64,000 bases of DNA from Paenibacillus polygoni (GTDB taxonomy: Bacteria; Bacillota; Bacilli; Paenibacillales; Paenibacillaceae), in contig NZ_CP127162.1 of assembly GCF_030263935.1 (NCBI RefSeq), positions 4,678,001 to 4,742,000 on the forward strand. The letters run 5' to 3'. Positions 45,343 to 54,117 of the stretch are shown in pieces. The position numbers and the translations under genes were made by a program. Position 1 is the first letter of the stretch. Every line of letters starts with the position of its first letter. The notes under the pieces were generated by a model. That model was not told where the DNA came from, searched no databases, and saw nothing but the letters and a program-made list of their open reading frames with translations.

Positions 45343-47250
45343 CTACAATAGCACAAGCGGATGTAATTCAGACCTTTTCAGCGGTGTGCTGATTACATAG
45401 GTAAGAGCATTCCATCCGCAGCGTGCGATATGCACCTCTGAAGCGGGTATATATTTCTCCTGTTGTTCTTGTAGAAATGACCTTAGTTTCGTATCAGACA
45501 GCAGCTCATTTTCCCCAGGAATCATCCGGGTATGAAGAGCAATCCACAGCATATAGCAATGACTTTTCAGGATTTCATCCGGCTCTTGATCTCGTTTCCG
45601 TTCTCGTTTCCCTTCCCGCTGTAGTTCCTGCTCTAGCAAAGAACGCAGCTGCTCTACTACCCAAATCGGTGCATGAACGAGTGCCATCTTCATCGCTGGA
45701 GATAGGGCAGACAGCAGCATCCCAGGAGATGGATCACTGCGCAGCATAGAAGAAAAACCGTACCATGCACCGATACGAATGAACATTTGGCAGGCATCCG
45801 CGGCAGAGGAGAATCGATGCAATTGAGGTTTATCCAAACCAGTCTGCATGCCGCGATGCCCTAATTTGAGTGCAGTCTTGCTATATTCTAAGGCCGCTTG
45901 GATGGTTTCTGTCGGTTCACGGTGGGCTGGAGATTGTACCCACGGCTGAATATAACGGCAGGCCGTGCTGTATTCTCCGATCTGTGCTTGTAAAAGTGCT
46001 TCTATCCAGGGTTGGGCCAAAAAGGCACCCTGCAGGTCTTCTTTATGTTTTACAATCCAAGCTGGCTGTTGCAAATCGAGCATGAGATAAAATACGAGCA
46101 ACTGTACTTTTTTCGGAATTCCATGCTTCTTCACCCAATCATTCAACTGCTCTATCTGCCCGGTACCAACAACAAGCGGAAGCCATCTCTGCCATGCCGG
46201 CACATAATCTGGTCGGTACTCAAGAGAAACCCTATAAGATTCACAAGCTTTCTTCCACTGACCTTGCCGCTCTAGCAGCATCCCTTGTAAATAAGCGGTC
46301 CGGTAAGTCCCCGCTCCCGACACCGAGGTATACTCCCTCGATATACACATACCATCCAGCACATGAAGAGCCTTGTTATCTTGTCCCTCATCCATGAGGA
46401 GTACAGCATGAAGCTCCTGTAGATCAGCAAAGTTAGGAAAAGCAGTCAGTCCTTGCTCAATCTGCTGCAGTGCATCTTTTGCCCGGCCTGTTTCTCTAAG
46501 TGCATACATCGTTTTTAGGAACAGATCGGAAGCATAACCTTCCGTAACAGGCAGACTCGCAAGCAGCGGTTCAAAGATAGGAAGTGCCTGCGAATAGTCT
46601 GCTTGCTGAAAATATTCTGTGCCCAGGGCATATAGCAGTTCTCTGTTTTTTGAATCAGCAGCCAGCGCCTCCTTAATAAGCCGAAGATTGCGCTCGGTTT
46701 TATTTTTTTGTTCAATAATATGGGTGAGGTAGCCGTAGTGAATAATTTCCAGGTCACAGCGCTTTAACTGCTGACCCGGCTTCGCTTGAACTGCAGAGGC
46801 AATCTGTTCGTGAATGGATCCGCTAAACTTTATTTCGGGATCATTACGAAACAACCGGCACACATAGTCTGTTACCTGCTCATCGCCTTGGTGTCCAAGT
46901 AGACTTTTGATTTGCAGTTCATATCCTGCAGCCGCTTCATCTGCACAAAGTGCACACAATTTTTCTTTCTGACCATCAGCAACACATTCATCTGCATCCA
47001 GAACGAGAATCCATGGCTTGGTAGCGAGTTTTAAAGATTCATTTCGTGCAGCTGCAAAATCAGACTGCCATGAATACGAAATGACCTGTGCGCCGTATTT
47101 TTCTGCTATGGAACAGGTTGCATCTACCGAGCCGGTATCGAGAATGATCACTTCCGATACCATATCAGCTACGGAAGACAAGCACTGGGAGAGAACCCAT
47201 TCTTCATCTCTGACAATCATACAAAGGGACACAGGAGAATCTGGATTCAT
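45343..47250 (-). CDS. GT2 glycosyltransferase fused to TPR repeats (1)
   Basis: A 635-residue protein. Residues 1-100 are GT2: SLCMIVRDEEWVLSQCL, VIILDTGSVDAT, LVLDADE. The GT region continues to about 190 with RLFRNDPEIKFSGSIHEQI. Helical TPR-type repeats (about 190-420: LYALGTEYFQQADYSQALP, LMLERQGQWKKACESY) and a helical C-terminus follow. The organisation is like SunS-type peptide glycosyltransferases and TPR-GT2 proteins. GAGGAGG precedes the ATG. First in distance of three similar minus-strand genes; probably modifies the repeat protein or another surface protein, by inference. Confidence 0.85.
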   Translation of the reverse strand: MNPDSPVSLCMIVRDEEWVLSQCLSSVADMVSEVIILDTGSVDATCSIAEKYGAQVISYSWQSDFAAARNESLKLATKPWILVLDADECVADGQKEKLCALCADEAAAGYELQIKSLLGHQGDEQVTDYVCRLFRNDPEIKFSGSIHEQIASAVQAKPGQQLKRCDLEIIHYGYLTHIIEQKNKTERNLRLIKEALAADSKNRELLYALGTEYFQQADYSQALPIFEPLLASLPVTEGYASDLFLKTMYALRETGRAKDALQQIEQGLTAFPNFADLQELHAVLLMDEGQDNKALHVLDGMCISREYTSVSGAGTYRTAYLQGMLLERQGQWKKACESYRVSLEYRPDYVPAWQRWLPLVVGTGQIEQLNDWVKKHGIPKKVQLLVFYLMLDLQQPAWIVKHKEDLQGAFLAQPWIEALLQAQIGEYSTACRYIQPWVQSPAHREPTETIQAALEYSKTALKLGHRGMQTGLDKPQLHRFSSAADACQMFIRIGAWYGFSSMLRSDPSPGMLLSALSPAMKMALVHAPIWVVEQLRSLLEQELQREGKRERKRDQEPDEILKSHCYMLWIALHTRMIPGENELLSDTKLRSFLQEQQEKYIPASEVHIARCGWNALTYVISTPLKRSELHPLVLL

Positions 47251-47288
47251 TCGCGTATAAGCCTCCTCTTATCCTTAGTGGATGTGAT

Positions 47289-49055
47289 CTACCTAAATCC
47301 GTCTGGCCATGGAAGTCTAAGCCGAATATGCTGGACAAGACGAGTGTTCACATCACCATTTGCCTGCGTTTGGATTGCAGATAGATGCCCGTCTGCTGCC
47401 GAAACCATACTGCTTACATACTTCTTCGTTCCCACTAGAGCTGTCTCAGACAAGGCTTCTCTGTTCTTTTCTAAGATACTGCGCCAGACGCCTGTAATCC
47501 CTACAAACATCTCTCTCTTCCCCGCATGATCCGCTGCTTCCAGAAGTTCTGCAAAGCTAGACCAAGTCTCCTCGGTTAAAGGCTTTAACTCCTTATCTAT
47601 CCCCTGTTCGATGAGGAGAATGGCCTGATCTTTAAAGACCTGCTTCTTCCCTGCACCAGAAGGGATATCTAAACTCCACATCAGCCAATCTTTCTCTTGT
47701 TCAGAAAAGTCAGGGTTCTCGTGCAGCAGACGAGCTGCACTCTCCCAATCCCCGCTCCGCCACCGCGCCATGGGCTTACTTACATGGATCGTCTTATGAA
47801 GAACGGACGGCTGATCCCATTCCTGCAAAATGGATAAGACAGCTAAGTAGCATCTGCTATCATTCAGGATTCCAATCATTTTCCACATTGCTTCTTGTGA
47901 TTCTATACGAAAGCGTGCCTCGATAAGCTCTGGCAGTCGCTCCTCCTGTCTAGTAACCTGCAGGATACGGCAGATCCGGTATAACGGCGGAAGCAGACTT
48001 GGCTTATACCGAACTGCCTCGACATAGGCATCTACGGCTTCTTCGAGCGCTTCTCTTTGTTCCGCATACTGACCTAGCATATAGAGCGTTTGGAAGGTGC
48101 CGATCCCTTCCTCTGTATGGTACATCTCCGCTGCAGGCCCCATATGGAGGGCTTCTTGAAGAATCTTTTCGGCCTCCTCTGTTCTCCCGAGCGTATTCTG
48201 GGTAAAGGCCTCAGCATGCAGCAGATCTGTATAGCCCGGGTACAGTCTACGCCCTTCCGCAATCTTTTCCATTGCCTCTCCCCATTGCCCAAGTGCCTGC
48301 AGACATCGCACTTCATATTTAAGAACCAAATGCGCATAACTGACACGTGCGGGGTCTAAGCCGCTCCATGACTTCTGAAAACACCTTAACGCCTGCTGTA
48401 GTTCCCCCATTCGTAAGTACTCCACACCCAGATTGTAATCATGAAACGGATTCCCAGGATCTTCTTCGATAATTTGCTGGAGCAGCTCCATATTTCGATT
48501 CACTTTGTTCTTAGCAGAGACAATCGTCTCGCTGTACCCGTAATGATGAATAATTACATCGGTCATATGAAAATGAGCTTCTGTCCGTTGACTCACAATG
48601 GATTCGGCGATCTGTTCATGAATTCTTCCCTGAAAACGGTACTCTGGTCGATGCCGAAACATACGAAGTACCGGATTAATCGTGACTCCACCCGAACCGT
48701 TTCCTGTATAATTATGGATTTGTAAAAAGTAACCTTCGATCCCATCCTGCTGCGCCCAAATCGGAAGTTCTCTTGCTCCCTGTTCATCTATTCTTTCATC
48801 TGCATCAAGAAACAGAATCCAGTCACCGGCAGCTGCCTCAAGCCCCGCATTTCTAGCCGCCGCAAAATCATGAGACCACGTAAAGTGGACGATAGAAGCG
48901 CCGTAACTTTCTGCGAGCTGAACCGTGTTGTCTGTTGAACCCGTATCCACAACGATGATTTCATCAACAGCTCCCTGTACACTTTCAAGACATGCGGGCA
49001 GCATTTGTTCCTCATCTTTTACGATCATGCATAGAGAAATGGTTTGACTCGGCAA
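47289..49055 (-). CDS. GT2 glycosyltransferase fused to TPR repeats (2)
   Basis: A 588-residue paralogue of the flanking GT2-TPR proteins. GT2 part: SLCMIVKDEEQMLPACL, IIVVDTGSTDNT, WILFLDADERID, then LRMFRHRPEYRFQGRIHEQI (about residue 150). TPR-like part from about 190 (DYNLGVEYLRMGELQQALRC, YMLGQYAEQREALEEAVDAY). It starts 4 bp after the end of the upstream GT gene on the same strand, so the three minus-strand GTs and perhaps the repeat-protein gene are one transcription unit. No signal or TM segments: cytosolic. Confidence 0.86.
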   Translation of the reverse strand: MPSQTISLCMIVKDEEQMLPACLESVQGAVDEIIVVDTGSTDNTVQLAESYGASIVHFTWSHDFAAARNAGLEAAAGDWILFLDADERIDEQGARELPIWAQQDGIEGYFLQIHNYTGNGSGGVTINPVLRMFRHRPEYRFQGRIHEQIAESIVSQRTEAHFHMTDVIIHHYGYSETIVSAKNKVNRNMELLQQIIEEDPGNPFHDYNLGVEYLRMGELQQALRCFQKSWSGLDPARVSYAHLVLKYEVRCLQALGQWGEAMEKIAEGRRLYPGYTDLLHAEAFTQNTLGRTEEAEKILQEALHMGPAAEMYHTEEGIGTFQTLYMLGQYAEQREALEEAVDAYVEAVRYKPSLLPPLYRICRILQVTRQEERLPELIEARFRIESQEAMWKMIGILNDSRCYLAVLSILQEWDQPSVLHKTIHVSKPMARWRSGDWESAARLLHENPDFSEQEKDWLMWSLDIPSGAGKKQVFKDQAILLIEQGIDKELKPLTEETWSSFAELLEAADHAGKREMFVGITGVWRSILEKNREALSETALVGTKKYVSSMVSAADGHLSAIQTQANGDVNTRLVQHIRLRLPWPDGFR

Positions 49056-49058
49056 TTC

Positions 49059-51218
49059 TCACACCCCTCTCCTTCTTGCCTGACCGTCCCAAGCTGTTTT
49101 CCAGTTCAGGTCATCTAACCTTTGCAGACTGCCCGTGAGATCGGCAACATCCTGAGCTAAGGTAGCATATGTGCTTTCTGAGGTTTTTGCAGTTTCAGTA
49201 TTCAGCATTCGTACAGCCGCTTCTCTTGCCAGTTGCAAGCAGCTGGCTGCTGCCCCTATCCTAGCGCGGTTATGATCTTTGGATAGTGTGACTGCCTGCT
49301 CAAATAAAGCAAGGGACTCCGAGTAGTTCGCACGGTCATACATAAATTCGGCCAGGTGAGACATCCCCTCTAAATGAAGGTGCCCTTTTGCTAATTGCTC
49401 TAAGTACTGCTCTGCTGCCTCCAATCGGTAACCGTGTTTATATAAAAGATCCGCTGCTGTACCAGGTGACAATAACCCAGCCTTTTTCATGAATAGCAGC
49501 AGATCTTTCTGCCCGCAGGCTGCCGCTCGGTCCGCTAGTTTCTCTGCTTTCTGAAGTAGTATTCCTAAATCCAGCTGAGGAAGATCTTGAGTTTCATTCT
49601 GCTGTTTTATGTTTAACAACTGCCGCTCTATCTCCAAATAGAACACGCTGTCCTCATTACTATGCTTATAGAACACTTGCGGTAATGGCTCAGCACAGGA
49701 CCATGAACAGATCGCCCAGTCCATTACGGCTAAATCTATTTGCTTCTGATCGTATGGAGATATCGGCAGATTACTGAATTCCTCAGTAAGTCCCTTGATT
49801 CGCTCTAATAACAGCTGGGATCGCTGTATTGCTTGGGGCTTTCTTTGGGTCTGAATCAGACAGGCGCGGGCCCAGCTTTCCTCTTCTATGCCAATGGATT
49901 GCACAGGCAGAATGGATAGAGCCGCTTCATATGCTCCGCACGACATGAGTGCATAAGCCGCCTTTTGCAGATGTCCGGGGTTCTCTCTGTCGATTAACTC
50001 CACTAAAACTTGCTGAATAGAGGGATCTGCTATCCCTTCTTTTTGCAGCAAATCAGCTAACCCGCTTATCGCCGGAAGATAACCTTGATGTGCCTTTATA
50101 GCAGCCCGGTAGTGATCCTCTGCATCGGATGATCTCCCCTTGCGTTTATCTATTTCTGCCATATGGGTGAGTGGAATATAGCTGTCTGCCCCAGCCTCCG
50201 TAACATAAAGTGCAACTTGGTTCTGGGTAGAAATAGAGGACTTCACTGCTTTTTCAAAATAGCCATAAGCTTGCTCAGACATCCCGTACTCCTGTTCAAC
50301 AAGCCCAAGCAGAGTGTAAAGATCAGGATAATCTCTATACCGCCTGATTTCTGCCAGCAATAAATTCCTTGCCTGTTCTAACTCCTGGTTTGCATAAAGC
50401 AGCTTTCCTAAGTCCCGTACTAAAGTCGCTCGGTATGGAGCATTCACGGGGCTGCTACTTAGTGCCTGCAAGAAAGCTATTCTAGCCTGCTCCCTATCTT
50501 CTAATTGGCAGTACGTTACCCCAAGATTGTAGAGATGAAAAGCATCATCCGGGTTTATTAGTAGCGCCTGCTGGATTATTTTCAAATTACGCAGAGCCGT
50601 CTGTCTACTCTCAATGACCGCAGGAAGATACCCATAATGATTCACTTTCAGCGGACAGATGGAAGGAGGCATGGAGGCTGTTTTTGTCCTAGTCGAAGAG
50701 CATTTCACTCCATGCCCTATATTCAGCCGAATATTCAGTCCGATCTCTCCCAAAGACTCTTGATCTGCTTGAACAAGCTGTTCGTGAATCAGCCCTTCAT
50801 ACCGGTAACCATATCTATTTCGAAACACGCGCGGTGCAAAATAATGAATACACTCCTCGGGACCAGATCCCGTCCAGTTCACAAGTTCAATCAGACACTG
50901 GCTTCCTTCTTCCTGACTCAGAAACTCCTTAATCTCTTCCTGCCCGGCTATCACCTGTTCATCTGCATCCAGCACTAGAATCCAATCTGTATTTGCATGC
51001 ACTAACCCTGCATTACGGGCTTTTGCAAAGTTATGCTCCCACGGACTGCGAATTACCGTCGCTCCGTACTCTTCTGCTATGGCAATAGACCGATCGGTAG
51101 AACCCGTATCGACAATAATCAGCTCATCAGCCAGCGTATGAACCTGTTCCAAACATGCGCCTAGCCATTTTTCTTCGTTATATACAATCAGGTGAACTCC
51201 CAAAGTAGGAATACTCAT
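49059..51218 (-). CDS. GT2 glycosyltransferase fused to TPR repeats (3, largest)
   Basis: A 719-residue GT2-TPR protein. GT2 motifs: HLIVYNEEKWLGACL, LIIVDTGSTDRS, WILVLDADEQV, RVFRNRYGYRYEGLIHEQL; several TPR-like blocks follow (FHLYNLGVTYCQLEDREQA, LYTLLGLVEQEYGMSEQA and more to about 680). I start it at 51218, where GGGGGAG lies upstream; a longer frame runs back 381 bp through the terminator and the C-terminal part of the repeat gene in another frame and is not credible. It is the first of the three minus-strand GTs after the repeat protein. Confidence 0.86.
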   Translation of the reverse strand: MSIPTLGVHLIVYNEEKWLGACLEQVHTLADELIIVDTGSTDRSIAIAEEYGATVIRSPWEHNFAKARNAGLVHANTDWILVLDADEQVIAGQEEIKEFLSQEEGSQCLIELVNWTGSGPEECIHYFAPRVFRNRYGYRYEGLIHEQLVQADQESLGEIGLNIRLNIGHGVKCSSTRTKTASMPPSICPLKVNHYGYLPAVIESRQTALRNLKIIQQALLINPDDAFHLYNLGVTYCQLEDREQARIAFLQALSSSPVNAPYRATLVRDLGKLLYANQELEQARNLLLAEIRRYRDYPDLYTLLGLVEQEYGMSEQAYGYFEKAVKSSISTQNQVALYVTEAGADSYIPLTHMAEIDKRKGRSSDAEDHYRAAIKAHQGYLPAISGLADLLQKEGIADPSIQQVLVELIDRENPGHLQKAAYALMSCGAYEAALSILPVQSIGIEEESWARACLIQTQRKPQAIQRSQLLLERIKGLTEEFSNLPISPYDQKQIDLAVMDWAICSWSCAEPLPQVFYKHSNEDSVFYLEIERQLLNIKQQNETQDLPQLDLGILLQKAEKLADRAAACGQKDLLLFMKKAGLLSPGTAADLLYKHGYRLEAAEQYLEQLAKGHLHLEGMSHLAEFMYDRANYSESLALFEQAVTLSKDHNRARIGAAASCLQLAREAAVRMLNTETAKTSESTYATLAQDVADLTGSLQRLDDLNWKTAWDGQARRRGV

Positions 51219-51240
51219 CGTGAACTCTCCCCCGGTTACA

Positions 51241-51276
51241 AAAAAAATACATGGGCCTCTGTTGAGGCTCCATGTA
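51241..51276 (-). terminator. Terminator after the repeat-protein gene
   Basis: On the minus strand TACATGGAGCCTC and GAGGCCCATGTA pair around AACA, then seven T. It lies 22 bp after the repeat-protein stop and just before the GT2-TPR start, so the GT genes may depend on read-through or an internal promoter. Confidence 0.85.
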
Positions 51277-51297
51277 CGTATATGTGTGCAGCGCTTA

Positions 51298-52731
51298 TTA
51301 TGTGCCTTGTCCGTTGAAATACACACTAATGGTGGCAGGTATTCCTGGCGTGCTGGATCTATAAGCAAGCCTTGTATATTTGAGAAAACGCTGCGGAACA
51401 AGCACATCAACAGATCCTGCAGCAATTCCTGTAACTGTATCCACATCAGTGAACCAGTTCGTACCATTCGCGCTGATTTCAACCCTTGCATCCGCACTGC
51501 CTGTTGTCCCTGAGTTATACACAAAGAAAGAGTAGGTTCCAAACACACTTGTCGTGACTGGAGATAGCGGGGTGTAAGCATCCGCTGTAGTAATGCCAAG
51601 CGTCGGAATTTCCTGAAAGCTTTTCTGTGATATGGATGTAATACTATCTAGTCTTCCGGCTGTAATGGTTGCTCCGAGTACACTTGTGATCGTACCGTTC
51701 AGCAAACTCGATAGAGTTCCTGCTGTGATGGTTGTTCCCAGTACACTCGTTATCGTCCCTGCGGTAATTGTGGTTCCTAGTACACTCGTCAGCGTTCCCG
51801 CTGTTATCGTTGCTCCGAGCACACTTGTCAGTGTTCCATCCAACAAGTTCGTGAGTGTACCTGCAGTGACTGTGGCTCCTAGCACTCCCGTTATCGTCCC
51901 TGCGGTAATTGTGGTTCCGAGTACGCTCGTCAGCGTTCCTGCTGTGATCGTTGCTCCGAGTACACTTGTCAGGGTTCCATCCAACAAGTTCGTGAGTGTA
52001 CCTGCTGTGACTGTCGCTCCCAGCACGCTCGTCAGTGTTCCATCCAGCAAGTTCGTAAGTGTACCTGCTGTGACTGTCGCTCCCAGCACGCTCGTCAGTG
52101 TTCCATCCAGCAAGTTCGTAAGTGTACCTGCCGTAACTGTAGCTCCTAGCACACTCGTCAGCGTTCCCGCTGTGATCGTTGCTCCGAGTACACTTGTCAG
52201 TGTTCCATCCAACAAGTTCGTGAGTGTACCCGCCGTAACTGTAGCTCCCAGCACGCTCGTCAGTGTTCCATCTAACAAGTTCGTGAGTGTACCTGCCGTA
52301 ACTGTGGCTCCCAGTACTCCCGTTATCGTCCCTGCTGTAATCGTTGCTCCGAGCACACTCGTCAGTGTCCCGTCCAACAAGTTCGTGAGTGTACCTGCCG
52401 TAACTGTAGCTCCTAGTACTCCCGTTATCGTCCCTGCTGTGATTGTAGTTCCGAGTACGCTCGTCAGCGTTCCCGCTGTGATCGTTGCTCCGAGCACACT
52501 TGTGAGTGTCCCCGCCGTAATTGTCGTCCCGAGTACACTTGTAATTGTACCCGCAGTAATGGATACGCTCGTGATGATAGGCATGTTACTAATCGTACCA
52601 TCCAAAATAACACCCACCAGATTACCTGATGGATCCGTACGCACAGGATGGGATACTTCGTCATTATCCGTACCATATATCAGCGTTCTTAAATTGTCCG
52701 GGTTTAAATTAAAACTTGAAAAGTTTGGCAT
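51298..52731 (-). CDS. Thr-rich tandem-repeat surface-type protein
   Basis: A 477-residue protein. N-terminal 53 residues (PNFSSFNLNPDNLRTLIYGT) have no signal peptide. Residues 64-361 are 18 copies of a 13-residue unit (TSVLGATITAGTL) mixed with 8 copies of an 8-residue unit (TNLLDGTL). Residues about 385-477 form a beta-rich domain (FGTYSFFVYNSGT, RVEISANGTNWF, RFLKYTRLAYRS) that I think is the type called DUF6385; this is from memory. The periodic Thr and hydrophobic residues suggest a beta-solenoid or fibre. I start it at 52731 (GGAGG, 6 nt). Adjacent glycosyltransferases make it a likely O-glycosylation substrate, by inference. Confidence 0.8.
   Translation of the reverse strand: MPNFSSFNLNPDNLRTLIYGTDNDEVSHPVRTDPSGNLVGVILDGTISNMPIITSVSITAGTITSVLGTTITAGTLTSVLGATITAGTLTSVLGTTITAGTITGVLGATVTAGTLTNLLDGTLTSVLGATITAGTITGVLGATVTAGTLTNLLDGTLTSVLGATVTAGTLTNLLDGTLTSVLGATITAGTLTSVLGATVTAGTLTNLLDGTLTSVLGATVTAGTLTNLLDGTLTSVLGATVTAGTLTNLLDGTLTSVLGATITAGTLTSVLGTTITAGTITGVLGATVTAGTLTNLLDGTLTSVLGATITAGTLTSVLGTTITAGTITSVLGTTITAGTLSSLLNGTITSVLGATITAGRLDSITSISQKSFQEIPTLGITTADAYTPLSPVTTSVFGTYSFFVYNSGTTGSADARVEISANGTNWFTDVDTVTGIAAGSVDVLVPQRFLKYTRLAYRSSTPGIPATISVYFNGQGT
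51649..52542 (-). repeat. 39-bp and 24-bp tandem modules inside the repeat gene
   Basis: Eighteen 39-bp modules and eight 24-bp modules in mixed order code the 13- and 8-residue units. Several 63-bp pairs (one of each) are nearly identical in DNA, so copy number is likely to vary by recombination or slippage, and assembly could collapse it. Confidence 0.9.
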
Positions 52732-52969
52732 CAAGGGCCTCCTCCATAGAACATGATCTAACACCGCAGCAGTGCTACGTCATTCTATGCCAGGACCCAG
52801 CGAGTAGTAACGGCTCAAGCCGCACTCTTTTTTTCAGGGTAAGGACAACCCAAACCAAAGACTCATTTTTTCCATATACTAGTCTTGGATAATATTTATC
52901 ATTAGCCGTGTTCAAGCAGCCATAACGAAGGAAACTTAGGAACTGAATTCTACTAAAGGAGGAAGATTG

Positions 52970-53503
52970 ATGACCAACTATCATGTATTTAATTCACCCA
53001 ATCGGCCTTTGTACACACAGCAGATGAATACTTATGTATCCCCTGGTGTTGAAGCTACTCCTGATGCAGGAGCTGCGGCCGCTGGAAGACTGTTCTCCTT
53101 AACAACGGGAAACGTTGCGGTAGCTTCGGGTAGCAGTCTGTTATTACAGGTAGTTAACCCCGCAGGCAGCGGTCGTACTCTATACTTCTCGCAAGCGATT
53201 GGGGGGACTACTGCTGCTGCTTCGCTTATTTTATACCGGGGAGGCACGTTAACTGGCGGAGCTGGATTGACTCCGATTAATAATCTTTTTGGAAGCCCGA
53301 TTACAAGTGTAATGACAGCGCAGCAAGTAACGGGTTCCATTACAGGAAGCCCTGTCAGCATCATGAGCATTCCTCTAACCTCAGGTGCTTATCAAGTTCG
53401 GCTTCCGGGGACAATCCTTGTTCCACCAGGTCAATCCGTAACATTTAGTCTTGGAACAGGTGCACTGACGGGATCCATCAATGTAAGCTGGTGGGAATTT
53501 TAA
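52970..53503 (+). CDS. Small Gly/Ser/Thr-rich surface-type protein, paralogue 1
   Basis: A 177-residue protein starting TNYHVFNSPNRPLYTQQMNT, then Ala/Gly/Ser/Thr-rich beta-type sequence with VVNPAGSGRTLYFSQAIGG, and ending in ILVPPGQSVTFSLGTG and WWEF. No signal peptide or TM helix. AAAGGAGGAAGA precedes TTG-ATG; I use the ATG. It has a clear paralogue next door. Divergent from the repeat-protein gene. A single jelly-roll-like domain of a spore or cell surface coat is a guess; I do not recognise the family. Confidence 0.7.
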   Translation: MTNYHVFNSPNRPLYTQQMNTYVSPGVEATPDAGAAAAGRLFSLTTGNVAVASGSSLLLQVVNPAGSGRTLYFSQAIGGTTAAASLILYRGGTLTGGAGLTPINNLFGSPITSVMTAQQVTGSITGSPVSIMSIPLTSGAYQVRLPGTILVPPGQSVTFSLGTGALTGSINVSWWEF

Positions 53504-53535
53504 AATGAAAAGTTATGAAGGAGGGATACTACTCT

Positions 53536-54117
53536 ATGCCTAACGATCACATTTTTAATAGTGCGAAAAAACCTCTGCAACAGCTCCAACTAAATACGTA
53601 TCAGTCCCCCAGCGCAGCAGCTCCTACAGAAGCGAGTGCAAGTCAGGCGGGAAGGCTGTTTACAGCAGGAGCAACGAACTCAGCTACGCTTGGACTGCTT
53701 GGCGGATCTTCTATCATTACCATACAGCTGACCAATCCCGCAGGCAGTGAAAGAACCGCATATATTTCTCGCATTTCGGGCGGCATCAATGTTTCACTTA
53801 GCTTGTTATCCTCATTTACCGGGTCTATGACAATTAGTAGAAATGGTACTTTAACAGGACCGACTACACTGACAGCCTCTAACTTAAATTTTGCAAGCAG
53901 TAACTCAAGTCTTATGACTGTCCGCTCATCTACCTCTGCTTCTACTGGAGGAACTTCCATTCTCTCCATGCCTCTAGCTCCAGGACCCCTTGAATATAAC
54001 GAGTTCGGAGATTTTATCATCCCTCCAGGTCAATCTTTCTCAATAACCATAAGCGGCGCTTTGTCTGTTGCAGGGGTTCTTGCCAGTACAGCCAACCTCG
54101 TCTTTTGGGAGGTCTAG
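53536..54117 (+). CDS. Small Gly/Ser/Thr-rich surface-type protein, paralogue 2
   Basis: A 193-residue paralogue of the previous gene with the same plan: PNDHIFNSAKKPLQQLQLNT at the start, LTNPAGSERTAYISRISGG in the middle, and FIIPPGQSFSITISG with a WEV end. AAGGAGGG lies 10 nt before the ATG at 53536. It follows the first copy by 32 bp, so they are co-transcribed. Its last 4 bp overlap the convergent MFS gene. No signal peptide, so export, if any, is by a route not readable here, as for many spore-coat or exosporium proteins. Confidence 0.7.
   Translation: MPNDHIFNSAKKPLQQLQLNTYQSPSAAAPTEASASQAGRLFTAGATNSATLGLLGGSSIITIQLTNPAGSERTAYISRISGGINVSLSLLSSFTGSMTISRNGTLTGPTTLTASNLNFASSNSSLMTVRSSTSASTGGTSILSMPLAPGPLEYNEFGDFIIPPGQSFSITISGALSVAGVLASTANLVFWEV

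Noticed and set aside
49059..51599. 846-residue version of the largest GT2-TPR protein
   Set aside because: The extra 127 residues run through a terminator and the 3' end of the repeat gene; the start at 51218 has GGGGGAG and matches the GT2 N-terminus.
51632..52756. 374-residue open frame on the plus strand (Pro/Val/Ser repeats)
   Set aside because: It is the antisense of the 13/8-residue repeat gene; it has no ribosome binding site, and its repeat pattern follows from the real gene.
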